DNA of 64,000 nt from Flavobacteriales bacterium (GTDB taxonomy: Bacteria > Bacteroidota > Bacteroidia > Flavobacteriales_E > Vicingaceae): positions 124,001 to 188,000 of the forward strand of contig JACJZB010000005.1 in NCBI GenBank assembly GCA_020635815.1. The letters are read 5' to 3'. Both the position numbers and the translations under genes were made by a program. Of this stretch, positions 8,318-17,108 are shown one piece after another. The notes under the pieces were generated by a model that did no database searches, had not been told where the DNA came from, and worked only from the letters and a program-made list of their open reading frames with translations. How positions within the stretch are numbered: position 1 is the first letter of the stretch; each line of letters opens with the position of its first letter.

Positions 8318-9031
8318 TTATCGTTTCTGTTCAATTTTGTTTTTAGTACTTCCTTTTAAAGGGACAAATTCTTCTTTATATAGAATATCTATAGCATCTG
8401 TCAATTTCTCCTTAATTTCTTTATGAACTGTTCCATCAAAATAGCCTCTAATATGTCCATGTTTGTCAACCAAAATTAACATACTCGAATGTAAAAAACC
8501 ACCCGGAGCAATTGAATCACGCATTGTACTTACAAAAAAACCATTAAAAGCAACATCATAAATTTCATCTTTATTACCTGTAACGAAATCCCAATTTTGT
8601 GTATTGGCATGTACTTTTTTGGCATATTCTGCCAAAACAGGAACAGAATCATGTTCTGGGTTTACTGTTATCGATAGAAACCTTAATTCTTTCCTGTCCT
8701 TAAAATTTTCTTGAATATATCCCATATTTGTAGTCATTTTAGGACAAATTGTTGGGCAAGTAGCAAAAAAGAAATCAGCAATATATACGTGTCCTAACAT
8801 ATCATCTCGTGTTATTTTCTTACCCTCTTGATTTGTAAATTCAAAATATGGAATTTGATGATAGATTGTATCGTATTTTCCCTCTTCATTTAAAACTGCT
8901 TTTTTAGGACCTACAAAAGGTAAGCGATGAAAGTTATGTTCTCCACTATACAGCATTAAATACATAATTGAAGGCAATAATAATATTGCAAATAGATAAG
9001 CTACTTTTTTAATTTTTTTTAAAAATGTCAT
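8318..9031 (-). CDS. SCO1/SenC-family copper chaperone for cytochrome c oxidase
   Basis: Periplasmic membrane-anchored thioredoxin-fold protein that helps metallate the CuA centre of oxidase subunit II. The copper motif CPTICP (CxxxC) follows FFFAT, and the conserved distal His is in PGGFLHSSM. One N-terminal membrane anchor is seen (KVAYLFAILLLPSIMYLML). An in-frame GTG at 9055 would add eight residues, but ATG at 9031 gives a normal N-terminus and avoids starting inside the terminator hairpin. 237 residues. Promoter or readthrough source is unclear. Confidence 0.92.
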   Translation of the reverse strand: MTFLKKIKKVAYLFAILLLPSIMYLMLYSGEHNFHRLPFVGPKKAVLNEEGKYDTIYHQIPYFEFTNQEGKKITRDDMLGHVYIADFFFATCPTICPKMTTNMGYIQENFKDRKELRFLSITVNPEHDSVPVLAEYAKKVHANTQNWDFVTGNKDEIYDVAFNGFFVSTMRDSIAPGGFLHSSMLILVDKHGHIRGYFDGTVHKEIKEKLTDAIDILYKEEFVPLKGSTKNKIEQKR

Positions 9032-9039
9032 TATTATAA

Positions 9040-9074
9040 AAATAAAAGAGACCACAAAGTTACTTGTGATCTCT
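9040..9074 (-). terminator. Terminator after the cytochrome oxidase operon
   Basis: On the minus strand an 11-bp stem (AGAGATCACAA against TTGTGGTCTCT, one G-U) is followed by TTTTATTTTT. It lies between the subunit IV gene and SCO1 and ends only 9-16 bases before the SCO1 start. Confidence 0.75.
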
Positions 9075-9101
9075 ATAGTATTAGTTCTTTATCAGATAAA
9101 T

Positions 9102-9467
9102 TTAATATAACCAGTTTTCCATCATTTCCGAATAAACTCCTTCAGTAAAAATATGGTATAAAATGTAGAGTGCAAATAATACATAAGGTATTATAATCGT
9201 GTTTTTTAACCACGTATTTTCGTGTTTTAAGTGCATATATTCAGACACAATATAAAAAGCTTTAATTACTGTTAAGATTATGAAGGTCATCTTTACAAAA
9301 GCCCAGTTAACACCAATTTCTTTCCAAAAAAGTCCTAACATTACTTCTACAGAAGTAATGGCAAGTAATACCCAAAATATTAACCAAATTCTTTTTCTTG
9401 TTTTTTTACCTTCTTCTTCTGAATGATGTACAGCGTATTGATAAGGTTTATCTTCTGAATGTGACAT
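9102..9467 (-). CDS. Cytochrome c oxidase subunit IV (prokaryotic type)
   Basis: A 121-residue protein with three hydrophobic helices (around residues 27-45, 53-72 and 85-107) after a polar, His-rich N-terminus. Size, helices and place immediately after the subunit III genes fit the CtaF/CyoD-like subunit IV of heme-copper oxidases, which stabilises the complex. Identity rests on context more than on motifs. It is the last gene before a terminator. Confidence 0.85.
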   Translation of the reverse strand: MSHSEDKPYQYAVHHSEEEGKKTRKRIWLIFWVLLAITSVEVMLGLFWKEIGVNWAFVKMTFIILTVIKAFYIVSEYMHLKHENTWLKNTIIIPYVLFALYILYHIFTEGVYSEMMENWLY

Positions 9468-9486
9468 AATGTTTCTTTTTTATAAA

Positions 9487-10362
9487 TTAAACTAAATAGA
9501 AGAATGTAAATACAAACACCCAAACTAAATCTACAAAGTGCCAGTACAATCCAACTTTTTCAACCATTTCATAATGACCTCTTTTTTCATACGTTCCCAT
9601 TAAAACATTAACGAAAATGATAAAGTTTAAGATTACACCACTCAATACGTGAGTTCCGTGGAATCCAGTAATAAAGAAAAAGAAATCTCCAAATAGTGGA
9701 TGACCATATTCATTATGAGTTAAGTTTGCTCCATGAATTGCCTTTCCATTTTGAACCGCTTCAGCTAATGCTTGGCCTGTTAATTGTAAATAGGGTGAAG
9801 TAACATCTCCTGCAACTTCTCTCCATGGTAGCAATAATACTTCTTTTGAATCATCTGCCCACCTAGCGATTACTCCTTTTGTTAATTCTACAGAGCCGTC
9901 AGGCAACATAAACGAGCCTCTTCCTAATTCAATAGCTCCCAACTCTGTTCCATGAATAAAATGACTCCATTCCCAAGCTTGAGAACCTAAAAATATAGCT
10001 CCTCCTACTAAAGTCAATAACATCCACAAAGTTACTCCTTTCTTATCCATTCGATGTCCTGCTTCAACAGCTAGAACCATTGTAACCGAACTCATAATAA
10101 GTATAAAAGTCATTAAAGCTACGTATAACAATGGATGATCGCCATGCATAAAAGGAAAATGAGTAAACACATTTTCTGCAGTTGGCCATAATGAACCATA
10201 ATAATGACGATAAAAACCGTAAGCTGATAAAAAGCCAGTAAATGACAATGCATCAGACATTAAGAAAAACCACATCATAAGCTTTCCATAACTTGCACCA
10301 AATGGAGATTTATTATCTCCTGCCCATGCTGTTTTATTGTCTAGCGATACTGTATTTGACAT
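9487..10362 (-). CDS. ctaE: Cytochrome c oxidase subunit III
   Basis: A 291-residue polytopic protein of the oxidase subunit III family: FGASYGKLMMWFFLMSDAL at the start, then several helices, and the hallmark end GFHGTHVLSGVILN and LYWHFVDLVWVFVFTFFYLV. Family members bind lipids and protect the active site against turnover inactivation. An extra soluble segment (about residues 125-200) lies between helices. It is the second of two subunit III-type genes in this operon and the longer one. Confidence 0.94.
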   Translation of the reverse strand: MSNTVSLDNKTAWAGDNKSPFGASYGKLMMWFFLMSDALSFTGFLSAYGFYRHYYGSLWPTAENVFTHFPFMHGDHPLLYVALMTFILIMSSVTMVLAVEAGHRMDKKGVTLWMLLTLVGGAIFLGSQAWEWSHFIHGTELGAIELGRGSFMLPDGSVELTKGVIARWADDSKEVLLLPWREVAGDVTSPYLQLTGQALAEAVQNGKAIHGANLTHNEYGHPLFGDFFFFITGFHGTHVLSGVILNFIIFVNVLMGTYEKRGHYEMVEKVGLYWHFVDLVWVFVFTFFYLV

Positions 10363-10386
10363 ATTATTTTTTATTAATAATTAAAC

Positions 10387-10980
10387 TTAAGCTATATATT
10401 TTAAAAAGAAGAATAAGTAAATCCATAAAGCCCCTAAAAAGTGCCAATAGATTAAACTTAACTCAACGCCTAAAAAATTAGTAGAATTGTATTTTCCTAA
10501 AAATGATTTTACACTTACAACAATTAAACTGATAATTCCTGCAAGTAAATGTAAAACATGAAATGCTGTAATTAGATATAGATAAGAGCTAGCATTTGTA
10601 CTTTCACTACCTGTAGCAACTATTCCATTATTATATAAGCTTTTCCATCCTAAAAACTGACTAACAACAAAAGAGATTCCACAGATAAGGGTTAATAATA
10701 CCAATATTTTTAGTAAGTTTTTGTTATCTTTTTTAATTGCTATTAATCCAAAATGGAATAATAAGCTACTTATAACAATAATAACAGTACTATAAGTGAA
10801 TGCTAAAGGTAAATTTATATTCAACCAATCTGGAGCTCCACCTTTACTAACGATAACAGCACTAGTCCACCCACTAAAGAACATAATAATACTAACAATA
10901 CCTATCCATAAAAGAGGTTTTGCTGTTTTACGCTTTAGTTCAGCTTTTGAGTTAATATTTTCTATCGTTATACTTGACAT
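10387..10980 (-). CDS. Second heme-copper oxidase subunit III-like protein
   Basis: A 197-residue, five-helix protein with the short subunit III pattern (MFFSGWTSAVIVSKGG, ITAFHVLHLLAG, SLIYWHFLGALWIYLFFFLKY). Two tandem subunit III genes of unequal size are common in caa3-type operons of this phylum. It lies 8 bp from the ctaD stop and 24 bp before the larger subunit III, in one operon. Its separate role is not known. Confidence 0.88.
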   Translation of the reverse strand: MSSITIENINSKAELKRKTAKPLLWIGIVSIIMFFSGWTSAVIVSKGGAPDWLNINLPLAFTYSTVIIVISSLLFHFGLIAIKKDNKNLLKILVLLTLICGISFVVSQFLGWKSLYNNGIVATGSESTNASSYLYLITAFHVLHLLAGIISLIVVSVKSFLGKYNSTNFLGVELSLIYWHFLGALWIYLFFFLKYIA

Positions 10981-10988
10981 TTTATCTT

Positions 10989-12767
10989 TTAGTGTCCCCC
11001 ATCATTTTCATTTTCACCTAACGGTGTTGTTTGAGGAATAAAGTCTTCTCCTCCAACATAATCTCCATTTTCATCAACTTTACTATAATCATAAGGCCAT
11101 CTGTGTACTTCAGGAATATCTCCATACCAGTTTCCATGGATATGTTCAACAGGAGTCGTCCATTCTAATGAGTTTGCTCTCCACGGATTCTTAGGTGCTT
11201 TAGGTCCTCTTAAAGCACTATATAAAAAGTTAAAAAGAAATAGTAACTGACCTAAAGCTGCAATAATTGCGAACATAGAAATCAACTCATTTATATCAAC
11301 TAAATTATCAAAAAGAGGAAATTCAGAATTTGTATAATATCTTCTAGGTACGCCTGCTAATCCTAAAAAGTGCATTGGAAAAAAAACGCCATAAGTACTC
11401 ACAATTGTTACCCAGAAATGTAAGTTTCCAAGTTTATTATTCATCATTCTACCAAACATTTTTGGGAACCAATGATAAACACCTGCATACATTCCAAAAA
11501 CTGCTGATAATCCCATAACGATATGGAAATGACCAATAACAAAATACGTGTCATGCACATTAATATCTAATGCTGAATCACCAAGTACTAACCCAGTTAC
11601 CCCTCCAGATATAAATGTAGAAACTAATCCAATACTGAATAAGGCAGCAGGAGAGTAAATAATATTTCCTTTCCATAGTGTAGTTAAATAGTTGAAAACC
11701 TTAACTGCAGAAGGAATGGCAATTAATAATGTTGTAAATGTGAATACAGCTCCTAAGAAAGGATTCATTCCTGTTACAAACATATGATGCCCCCAAACAA
11801 GGAAAGACAAGAAAGCAATTGCCATCATAGAGCCTATCATTGCTCTATAACCAAAAATTGGTTTTCTAGACATTGTTGATATAATCTCAGAAGTAATTCC
11901 TAGTGCAGGAAGTAATACAATATATACCTCAGGATGACCTAAGAACCAAAACAAATGCTCAAATAATATTGGGCTACCTCCAGTATGTTCTAAAACTTGA
12001 CCTCCTATATAAATATCTGATAAGTAAAAACTTGTCCCAAAGCTTCTATCAAAAACTAACAATAAAGCTGCAGCTAATAAAACTGGGAATGATAAAACAC
12101 CAATTATTGCAGTTAATAAAAACGCCCATATCGTTAAAGGTAAACGAGTCATACTCATTCCTTTTGTTCTAAGGTTAAGAATTGTTACAATGTAATTTAA
12201 ACTTCCTAATAAAGAAGATACAATGAAAATAGACATTGCAACCAACCATAAAGTCATTCCTAAACCAGACCCTGGTATTGCTTGAGGTAAGGCACTTAGT
12301 GGTGGGTATATTGTCCATCCAGCAGATGCTGCTCCTCCCTCTACACCTAAAGAGATTAACATAATGATTGAAGACAAAAAGAAAAACCAATACGACAACA
12401 TGTTTAAGAAACCTGAAGCCATATCTCTTGCTCCAATTTGAAGTGGGATAAGTAAATTACTAAAGGTTCCACTTAACCCAGCAGTTAGGAGAAAAAACAC
12501 CATAATAGTACCATGCATGGTAACCAGTGATAAATATTTATCAGGAGCCATCACTCCATTTTCAGCCCAAGAACCCATTAAAGTATCTATAAGCCAAAAA
12601 CTTTCTCCTGGCCAACCTAATTGCAGCCTAAATAAAGTTGACATTATCATCCCTATAAACCCCATGATAAAACCAGTTATCATGAATTGCTTTGCAATCA
12701 TTTTATGATCGGTACTAAAGATATATTTAAATAAAAAATCTTCTTGATGGTGGTGATGTGTACTCAT
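10989..12767 (-). CDS. ctaD: Cytochrome c oxidase subunit I
   Basis: Catalytic subunit with a low-spin heme, the high-spin heme-CuB site and proton channels. At 592 residues it has the expected twelve helices. Visible ligands: the heme His in TMHGTIMVFF, the CuB His cross-linked to Tyr in GHPEVYIVLLP, the CuB His pair in VWGHHMFVTGM, and the two heme His in FVIGHFHIVMG. The Tyr of HPEVY and the surrounding sequence point to an A-type oxidase. An N-terminal His run (STHHHHQEDF) is likely unimportant. It follows ctaC by 30 bp. Confidence 0.98.
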   Translation of the reverse strand: MSTHHHHQEDFLFKYIFSTDHKMIAKQFMITGFIMGFIGMIMSTLFRLQLGWPGESFWLIDTLMGSWAENGVMAPDKYLSLVTMHGTIMVFFLLTAGLSGTFSNLLIPLQIGARDMASGFLNMLSYWFFFLSSIIMLISLGVEGGAASAGWTIYPPLSALPQAIPGSGLGMTLWLVAMSIFIVSSLLGSLNYIVTILNLRTKGMSMTRLPLTIWAFLLTAIIGVLSFPVLLAAALLLVFDRSFGTSFYLSDIYIGGQVLEHTGGSPILFEHLFWFLGHPEVYIVLLPALGITSEIISTMSRKPIFGYRAMIGSMMAIAFLSFLVWGHHMFVTGMNPFLGAVFTFTTLLIAIPSAVKVFNYLTTLWKGNIIYSPAALFSIGLVSTFISGGVTGLVLGDSALDINVHDTYFVIGHFHIVMGLSAVFGMYAGVYHWFPKMFGRMMNNKLGNLHFWVTIVSTYGVFFPMHFLGLAGVPRRYYTNSEFPLFDNLVDINELISMFAIIAALGQLLFLFNFLYSALRGPKAPKNPWRANSLEWTTPVEHIHGNWYGDIPEVHRWPYDYSKVDENGDYVGGEDFIPQTTPLGENENDGGH

Positions 12768-12797
12768 TATTTTATCTCTATTAAATAAGTGTTTAAA

Positions 12798-13772
12798 TTA
12801 TTTAGCTGCAAAAGTTTTTTGACTTGCTATCCATTTTTCGTAATCTTCTTTACTTTCTACAACGATATTCATTTGCATATTATAGTGTGCTGCACCGCAT
12901 ATTTTATTACAAAGTAGTATGTATTCAAAGTCTTCATTACCTGTAATCTCTTTCATTTCTTTTGTTGTGATTGTTGGAACAAAGTTAAATTGAGTTTTAA
13001 GCCCTGGTACACAGTTCATTTGAGCTCTAAAATGAGGCATAAATGCACTATGCATAACATCATTTGATCTCATTACAAACTGTACAGGTACATTTACTGG
13101 TAAATGAAATTCTCCTTTTACAACTACATCGTCATTTGAGTTTGCATCACTCGCATCAATACCAATAAAATTAGTTCCTTCTATGTAATTAACATTAGCT
13201 CTTCCTAGCTTTCCATCCTCTCCTGCATATCTAGCTCCCCAAGAAAATTGCTGCCCAACTAATTCTATAAGAACATGTTCTTCGTTCTCTGCAACGGGTG
13301 TCATAATTTTATTCCAGTTACTTAACCCATACAAGATTAAAACTGTTAACGCTAACGATGGAATAATTGTCCATATCATCTCTAATTTGTTCGAATGTGA
13401 AAAAAACGTTGCCTTTCTCTTTGAACTGTATGAGTATTTAAATGCAAACCAAAACAATAAAATATGAGTTATTATAAAAACAGGAATAATAAAAGACATA
13501 GTAACTGTCATTAAACTATCAATACCTACACCATGCTCAGAAGCTGAAACAGGCAACATTTTATCTCCCCATTGATATACTTGCCATGCAAAAAATCCAA
13601 AATAATAAACTAAAAACATTAGCAATAAATATGCTTGAGACTTACTCTCTTTTTCTGTTACTTCATAAATTTTCTCTCCTTGACTAATAGCTCGTAATTC
13701 CGCTATCTTTAATATCTGAACTCCAGTAACTACTACTAATAATACTACTACTGTTATAATTATAGCCATCAT
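12798..13772 (-). CDS. ctaC: Cytochrome c oxidase subunit II (CuA subunit)
   Basis: Accepts electrons from cytochrome c. The CuA site is complete: CNKICGAAHYNM (Cys-x3-Cys-x3-His-x2-Met), with the upstream His in HSAFMPHFRAQ. Three N-terminal hydrophobic segments are seen (about residues 1-20, 48-66 and 92-112) before another at 130-150; the extra early helices are a Bacteroidota trait. There is no fused cytochrome c domain at the C-terminus, so the electron donor must be a separate heme domain, plausibly the extra c domains on ActA or ActE. It is the first gene of the oxidase operon. Confidence 0.97.
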   Translation of the reverse strand: MMAIIITVVVLLVVVTGVQILKIAELRAISQGEKIYEVTEKESKSQAYLLLMFLVYYFGFFAWQVYQWGDKMLPVSASEHGVGIDSLMTVTMSFIIPVFIITHILLFWFAFKYSYSSKRKATFFSHSNKLEMIWTIIPSLALTVLILYGLSNWNKIMTPVAENEEHVLIELVGQQFSWGARYAGEDGKLGRANVNYIEGTNFIGIDASDANSNDDVVVKGEFHLPVNVPVQFVMRSNDVMHSAFMPHFRAQMNCVPGLKTQFNFVPTITTKEMKEITGNEDFEYILLCNKICGAAHYNMQMNIVVESKEDYEKWIASQKTFAAK

Positions 13773-13832
13773 AATTTTAGACTTTCTTTATTGTTAATGT
13801 AATTTTTATGTTGTAGAACATAATATATTTGC

Positions 13833-13864
13833 CGAAAATATAAATTCCTATGTTTTCTTGCAAA
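13833..13864 (-). promoter_or_regulatory. Candidate promoter of the oxidase operon
   Basis: On the minus strand TTTG (13864-13861), 20 bases, then TATTTTCG (13840-13833), one mismatch from TAnnTTTG. Spacing is ideal for the Bacteroidota housekeeping sigma factor. It lies 60 bp before ctaC, with the Crp/Fnr gene just upstream. Confidence 0.55.
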
Positions 13865-13914
13865 TTTGTAAGGTTTTTTTTTACTAAAAAAAGGTTATTT
13901 ATACTGACACTAAT

Positions 13915-14625
13915 TTAGTTAAATAATTGTTTTAACAAACTATAATTCAAAATTATAATTTTTCTACCGTTAGTATCAATTATTTTTTTCTTCTTTAAGT
14001 TAGATAAACATCTTATTACGTTTGCTGTATTCATATTGGAAATAGCTGCTATTTCTTTTCTTTTTAAACTTACAGCAATGGTTTTTTCATCAGTTTCAAA
14101 TCCAAAAAATTCTACTATTTGGTTTAATGAATAAGCTAACCTTGACTCTAAATTTTGTTGAGCAACATTTAAAAATTTATCTTGATATTGAATTGATTTT
14201 CTTGACTGATGTGAGATTATCTTCAAGGACAAATTAGGGTTGTTAACTATTACTTTAAAAAACTGCTCTTTTCTTATAATACATGCTGAAACATCTTCAA
14301 GCGCTATTGCATAAGATGAAGTAATTCCATTATACATTAAGTCGTCAAACCCAATAAAATCAACTGGCTTATGAAACCCAACAATAAATTCTTCTTCTAT
14401 ATTTCCTTTTTTTACTAACTTAACTTTACCATCATTTAAACAAATCAACCCTTTGATTTGTTCATTTTCTTTATAAAGATAATCTCCTTTTTTAAAAAAA
14501 AACTTAGTTCTATTATAGTTTAATATTTTTAATTCATCATCATTCAATTCATCAAATAATGAATGATTTACTTTTGAACAGCCGACGCAATTACCAATAC
14601 AGATACTCATTTTTTTTTTTTGCAT
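13915..14625 (-). CDS. Crp/Fnr-family transcription regulator with N-terminal Cys cluster
   Basis: A 236-residue protein with a cyclic-nucleotide-binding fold (about residues 25-145) and a C-terminal winged HTH (KRKEIAAISNMNTANVIRCLSNL). The N-terminus holds three cysteines, CIGNCVGC at residues 9-16, placed as in Fnr-type proteins; further cysteines lie at the middle of the sensor domain. This could hold a redox or iron-sulfur sensor, but Fnr spacing is not exact. Position between ACIII and oxidase operons suggests it controls respiration. Two starts are possible, ATG 14625 and ATG 14610, both just after a terminator hairpin. Confidence 0.88.
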   Translation of the reverse strand: MQKKKMSICIGNCVGCSKVNHSLFDELNDDELKILNYNRTKFFFKKGDYLYKENEQIKGLICLNDGKVKLVKKGNIEEEFIVGFHKPVDFIGFDDLMYNGITSSYAIALEDVSACIIRKEQFFKVIVNNPNLSLKIISHQSRKSIQYQDKFLNVAQQNLESRLAYSLNQIVEFFGFETDEKTIAVSLKRKEIAAISNMNTANVIRCLSNLKKKKIIDTNGRKIIILNYSLLKQLFN

Positions 14626-14629
14626 AAAA

Positions 14630-14651
14630 AAAGCCCAATAAAATGGGCTTT
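14630..14651 (-). terminator. Terminator after the act operon
   Basis: AAAGCCCA and TGGGCTTT form an 8-bp stem with a 6-base loop, and the minus strand continues with a run of T. It follows actF by about 20 bp and ends 4 bases before the Crp/Fnr start codon. Confidence 0.75.
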
Positions 14652-14670
14652 AATTAATATATTTTATTGC

Positions 14671-15885
14671 TTATGTATGTAAATGAATACTTTCATCATA
14701 CATAGGGTGATTTTTAATAGCTAAAGGGGCTTTAGATAAAGCACGTAAAATGGTAAAAATAAATACACCTAAAAACATTAAGAACATCCCAATTTCAACA
14801 GAACCTAAATGCCCATGCTCAAATAAGGTCCCAGGAAATACCATGACTAATACATCAATGAAATGTGCAAAGAAAATAATCAAGGCAACAGGTAGTATAA
14901 AAATTGCATTTCTTTTTGCATCTCTAGACATTAAGATGAAAAATGGTAAAATAAAATTAACAAGGAAAGTTCCTAAATAAAGTAATTTATAATTTTCAAA
15001 TCTTGCTAAATAATAAGCTGTTTCTTCTGGTACATTGGCATACCATATCAACATAAATTGTGAAAACCATAAGTACGACCATAACATACTAATCGCAAAC
15101 ATCCATTTTACTAAATCATGAATATGGTGTTCAGTAACATCTTTTAATACACCTCTACTTTTAAGGTACAACACCAATACTACAGCTACAACCATACATG
15201 AAATCCACATTCCAGAAAAGGCATACCATCCAAACAATGTACTAAACCAATGTACGTCAATTGACATAATCCAATCCCAAGCAGAAGCAACTGAAGAATA
15301 AGCAAAGAATATTAAAAAGAAAACAGACATTTTGATGCTTTTTCGATAGATAGGAGAAACACCATCTGTAATTTGAGACAAATCTAGCGTATCTTCTTTT
15401 AACGAACTTCTTCTAAACCAATTAGCAAAAAATAACCAAACTGCGATAAATAAAATTGCTCTTACCCAAAAGAAAGGCAAATTTAAATATGCTGATTTTC
15501 CGGCTATAATAGCATCATAATGATGACTCTCAGGATCAGTAACTCCTTCTGCCATCCAATGGAAAAAATGAGTATAATGTAAAGAACTAGCTATTAAAGC
15601 AAGTAAAAGAGCTCCTGCTCCAATGGGCATGAAGCTCATAATAGCTTGAAAAATACGTTGGGTAGTTACACCCCATGCCATTTCAGCTACATATTGAATA
15701 GCTAAAAAGAATACTGCTGATAATGAAATTGTAAGAAAAAAATAACCATTTACGAGTAAATTAGCCCATAATCGTTGATCTGTATGCCCATCACCTGTAA
15801 ACATTCCTGCCAACAGTGCTACCAATCCAACTACAACTAATGTGATTGAAGTTATTTTTGCTTTACTTGATATTGTATATTCCAT
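14671..15885 (-). CDS. actF: Alternative complex III subunit ActF (NrfD-like membrane protein)
   Basis: A 404-residue integral membrane protein with about ten helices, the smaller of the two NrfD/PsrC-like quinol-binding subunits in ACIII. The order actA-B-C-D-E-F in this locus is the standard one, and this is the last gene. Helices such as KMSVFFLIFFAYSSVASAWD and the loop WIMSIDVHWFSTLFGWYAFSG are typical of ActF. It takes part in quinol oxidation at the membrane. It starts 28 bp after actE and is closed by a terminator. Confidence 0.93.
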   Translation of the reverse strand: MEYTISSKAKITSITLVVVGLVALLAGMFTGDGHTDQRLWANLLVNGYFFLTISLSAVFFLAIQYVAEMAWGVTTQRIFQAIMSFMPIGAGALLLALIASSLHYTHFFHWMAEGVTDPESHHYDAIIAGKSAYLNLPFFWVRAILFIAVWLFFANWFRRSSLKEDTLDLSQITDGVSPIYRKSIKMSVFFLIFFAYSSVASAWDWIMSIDVHWFSTLFGWYAFSGMWISCMVVAVVLVLYLKSRGVLKDVTEHHIHDLVKWMFAISMLWSYLWFSQFMLIWYANVPEETAYYLARFENYKLLYLGTFLVNFILPFFILMSRDAKRNAIFILPVALIIFFAHFIDVLVMVFPGTLFEHGHLGSVEIGMFLMFLGVFIFTILRALSKAPLAIKNHPMYDESIHLHT

Positions 15886-15913
15886 TTTATTAATGTTTTA
15901 TTTAAACAAATTA

Positions 15914-16555
15914 TTATTGAATAGATTCCGCTTCTTGAGTAACTTCTTCAACTATTTTGTTTGGATTTTCCTTCATGAAATCAGTTCTAATATAATGAAC
16001 TAATTCCCATCTTTCATTTTGATTTAATTGAGAAGAATGAGAGCCCATTAATCCTTTACCATAAGTGATTGTATGGAACATCTTTCCTTCAGAAATATCT
16101 AGACCTTCTTTAAATTTTACTGGTAATGGAGGAAATTTTTCTCTTTCTACTAAAATTCCGTCTCCTTGTCCTGTTTTACCATGGCAATGAACACAAAACA
16201 TACCATACAATTCTTTACCTTTTTTACCTATTTCTTCAGTGTAAGGTATTGGGTTTTTTAAATTTTCTCCAGCAAGGATATATCCTTCAGCAGTATTTTC
16301 GTAACCGTAAGGAATATAACCTCGGGGAATAGTTCCTTCAACAGGTTGTCTAGCAGTCATCTTATTTTTTAATTGTTCATCACCTTGTTTACCTCTCAAT
16401 TCTCCATAATCAACATAAGTTTCAATTGATGGTGAACGATACATATCTGGCATGTATTCAGGTGCTAAACCATTTTTTTCTTTACATGAAGTAATAGAAA
16501 TTACGACTGCAACAATAGTTAATTTTGATAATGTATTTAAATACTTTCTTTTCAT
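15914..16555 (-). CDS. actE: Alternative complex III subunit ActE (monoheme c lipoprotein)
   Basis: A periplasmic cytochrome c carried on a lipid anchor. The heme site is CVHCHGKTGQGDG, with the distal Met probably in the KGLMGSHSSQL region. The frame is open to ATG 16579, but ATG 16555 gives a clean lipoprotein signal (basic start, hydrophobic stretch, ITSC lipobox) and removes the overlap with actD, so I chose it (213 residues). ActE passes electrons from the complex to the oxidase. Confidence 0.92.
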   Translation of the reverse strand: MKRKYLNTLSKLTIVAVVISITSCKEKNGLAPEYMPDMYRSPSIETYVDYGELRGKQGDEQLKNKMTARQPVEGTIPRGYIPYGYENTAEGYILAGENLKNPIPYTEEIGKKGKELYGMFCVHCHGKTGQGDGILVEREKFPPLPVKFKEGLDISEGKMFHTITYGKGLMGSHSSQLNQNERWELVHYIRTDFMKENPNKIVEEVTQEAESIQ

Positions 16556-16565
16556 CTGTATTAAA

Positions 16566-17090
16566 TTATTTTTCGTCAATTTCTACAACGCAAGTTTCAT
16601 TTATAAGTGCTTTAATTTCTTCAGCATCTAAAGATGAATCTGAGGTGTGTATCTCCATTACAAACCAATCGTCAGTAGTTCTTAAATAAGGGTTTCTTGC
16701 TTTAAAACCTGGTAATGTCCAGTTTCTTAATAAGTAGGTAATTGCCATACCGTGTGCAGCACATAAAACTCCAAACTCAAAGGTTACAGGAACAAATGCC
16801 GGTAAGTTCGTAAAAATACTAAAGTTAGGTTTGCCTCCTATATTTAATGGCCAATCCTGTATCATAAAGAACCACATACCTAATAATGCTAGAGATACTC
16901 CTATCATTCCATAAATAAATGCTGTAATAGCTATTCTTGTTCTTTTTAATCCAATTACCGGATCTAAACCATGAATAGGAAATGGAGAAAATACTTCTCT
17001 AATGTGGATTCCTTTAGCAACAAGATGTTTCGCACTTTCTAAAAGTACATAATCATCATCATAAATCGCATATATTGTTTTATCTGACAT
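16566..17090 (-). CDS. actD: Alternative complex III subunit ActD (DUF3341)
   Basis: A 174-residue membrane protein with two helices (around residues 57-77 and 95-118) between soluble ends, matching the DUF3341 family. The start IYAIYDDDYVLLESAK and the segment SPFPIHGLDPVIGLKRTRI are family hallmarks. It interacts with the ActC membrane subunit; its function within the complex is structural as far as known. It lies 18 bp after actC. Confidence 0.95.
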   Translation of the reverse strand: MSDKTIYAIYDDDYVLLESAKHLVAKGIHIREVFSPFPIHGLDPVIGLKRTRIAITAFIYGMIGVSLALLGMWFFMIQDWPLNIGGKPNFSIFTNLPAFVPVTFEFGVLCAAHGMAITYLLRNWTLPGFKARNPYLRTTDDWFVMEIHTSDSSLDAEEIKALINETCVVEIDEK

Positions 17091-17108
17091 AATAAACTAT
17101 TCTAAAAA

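Noticed and set aside
13773..13914. Fnr-type operator in the gap between the Crp/Fnr gene and ctaC
   Set aside because: No TTGAT-N4-ATCAA-like symmetry was seen; only the promoter-like elements were supportable.
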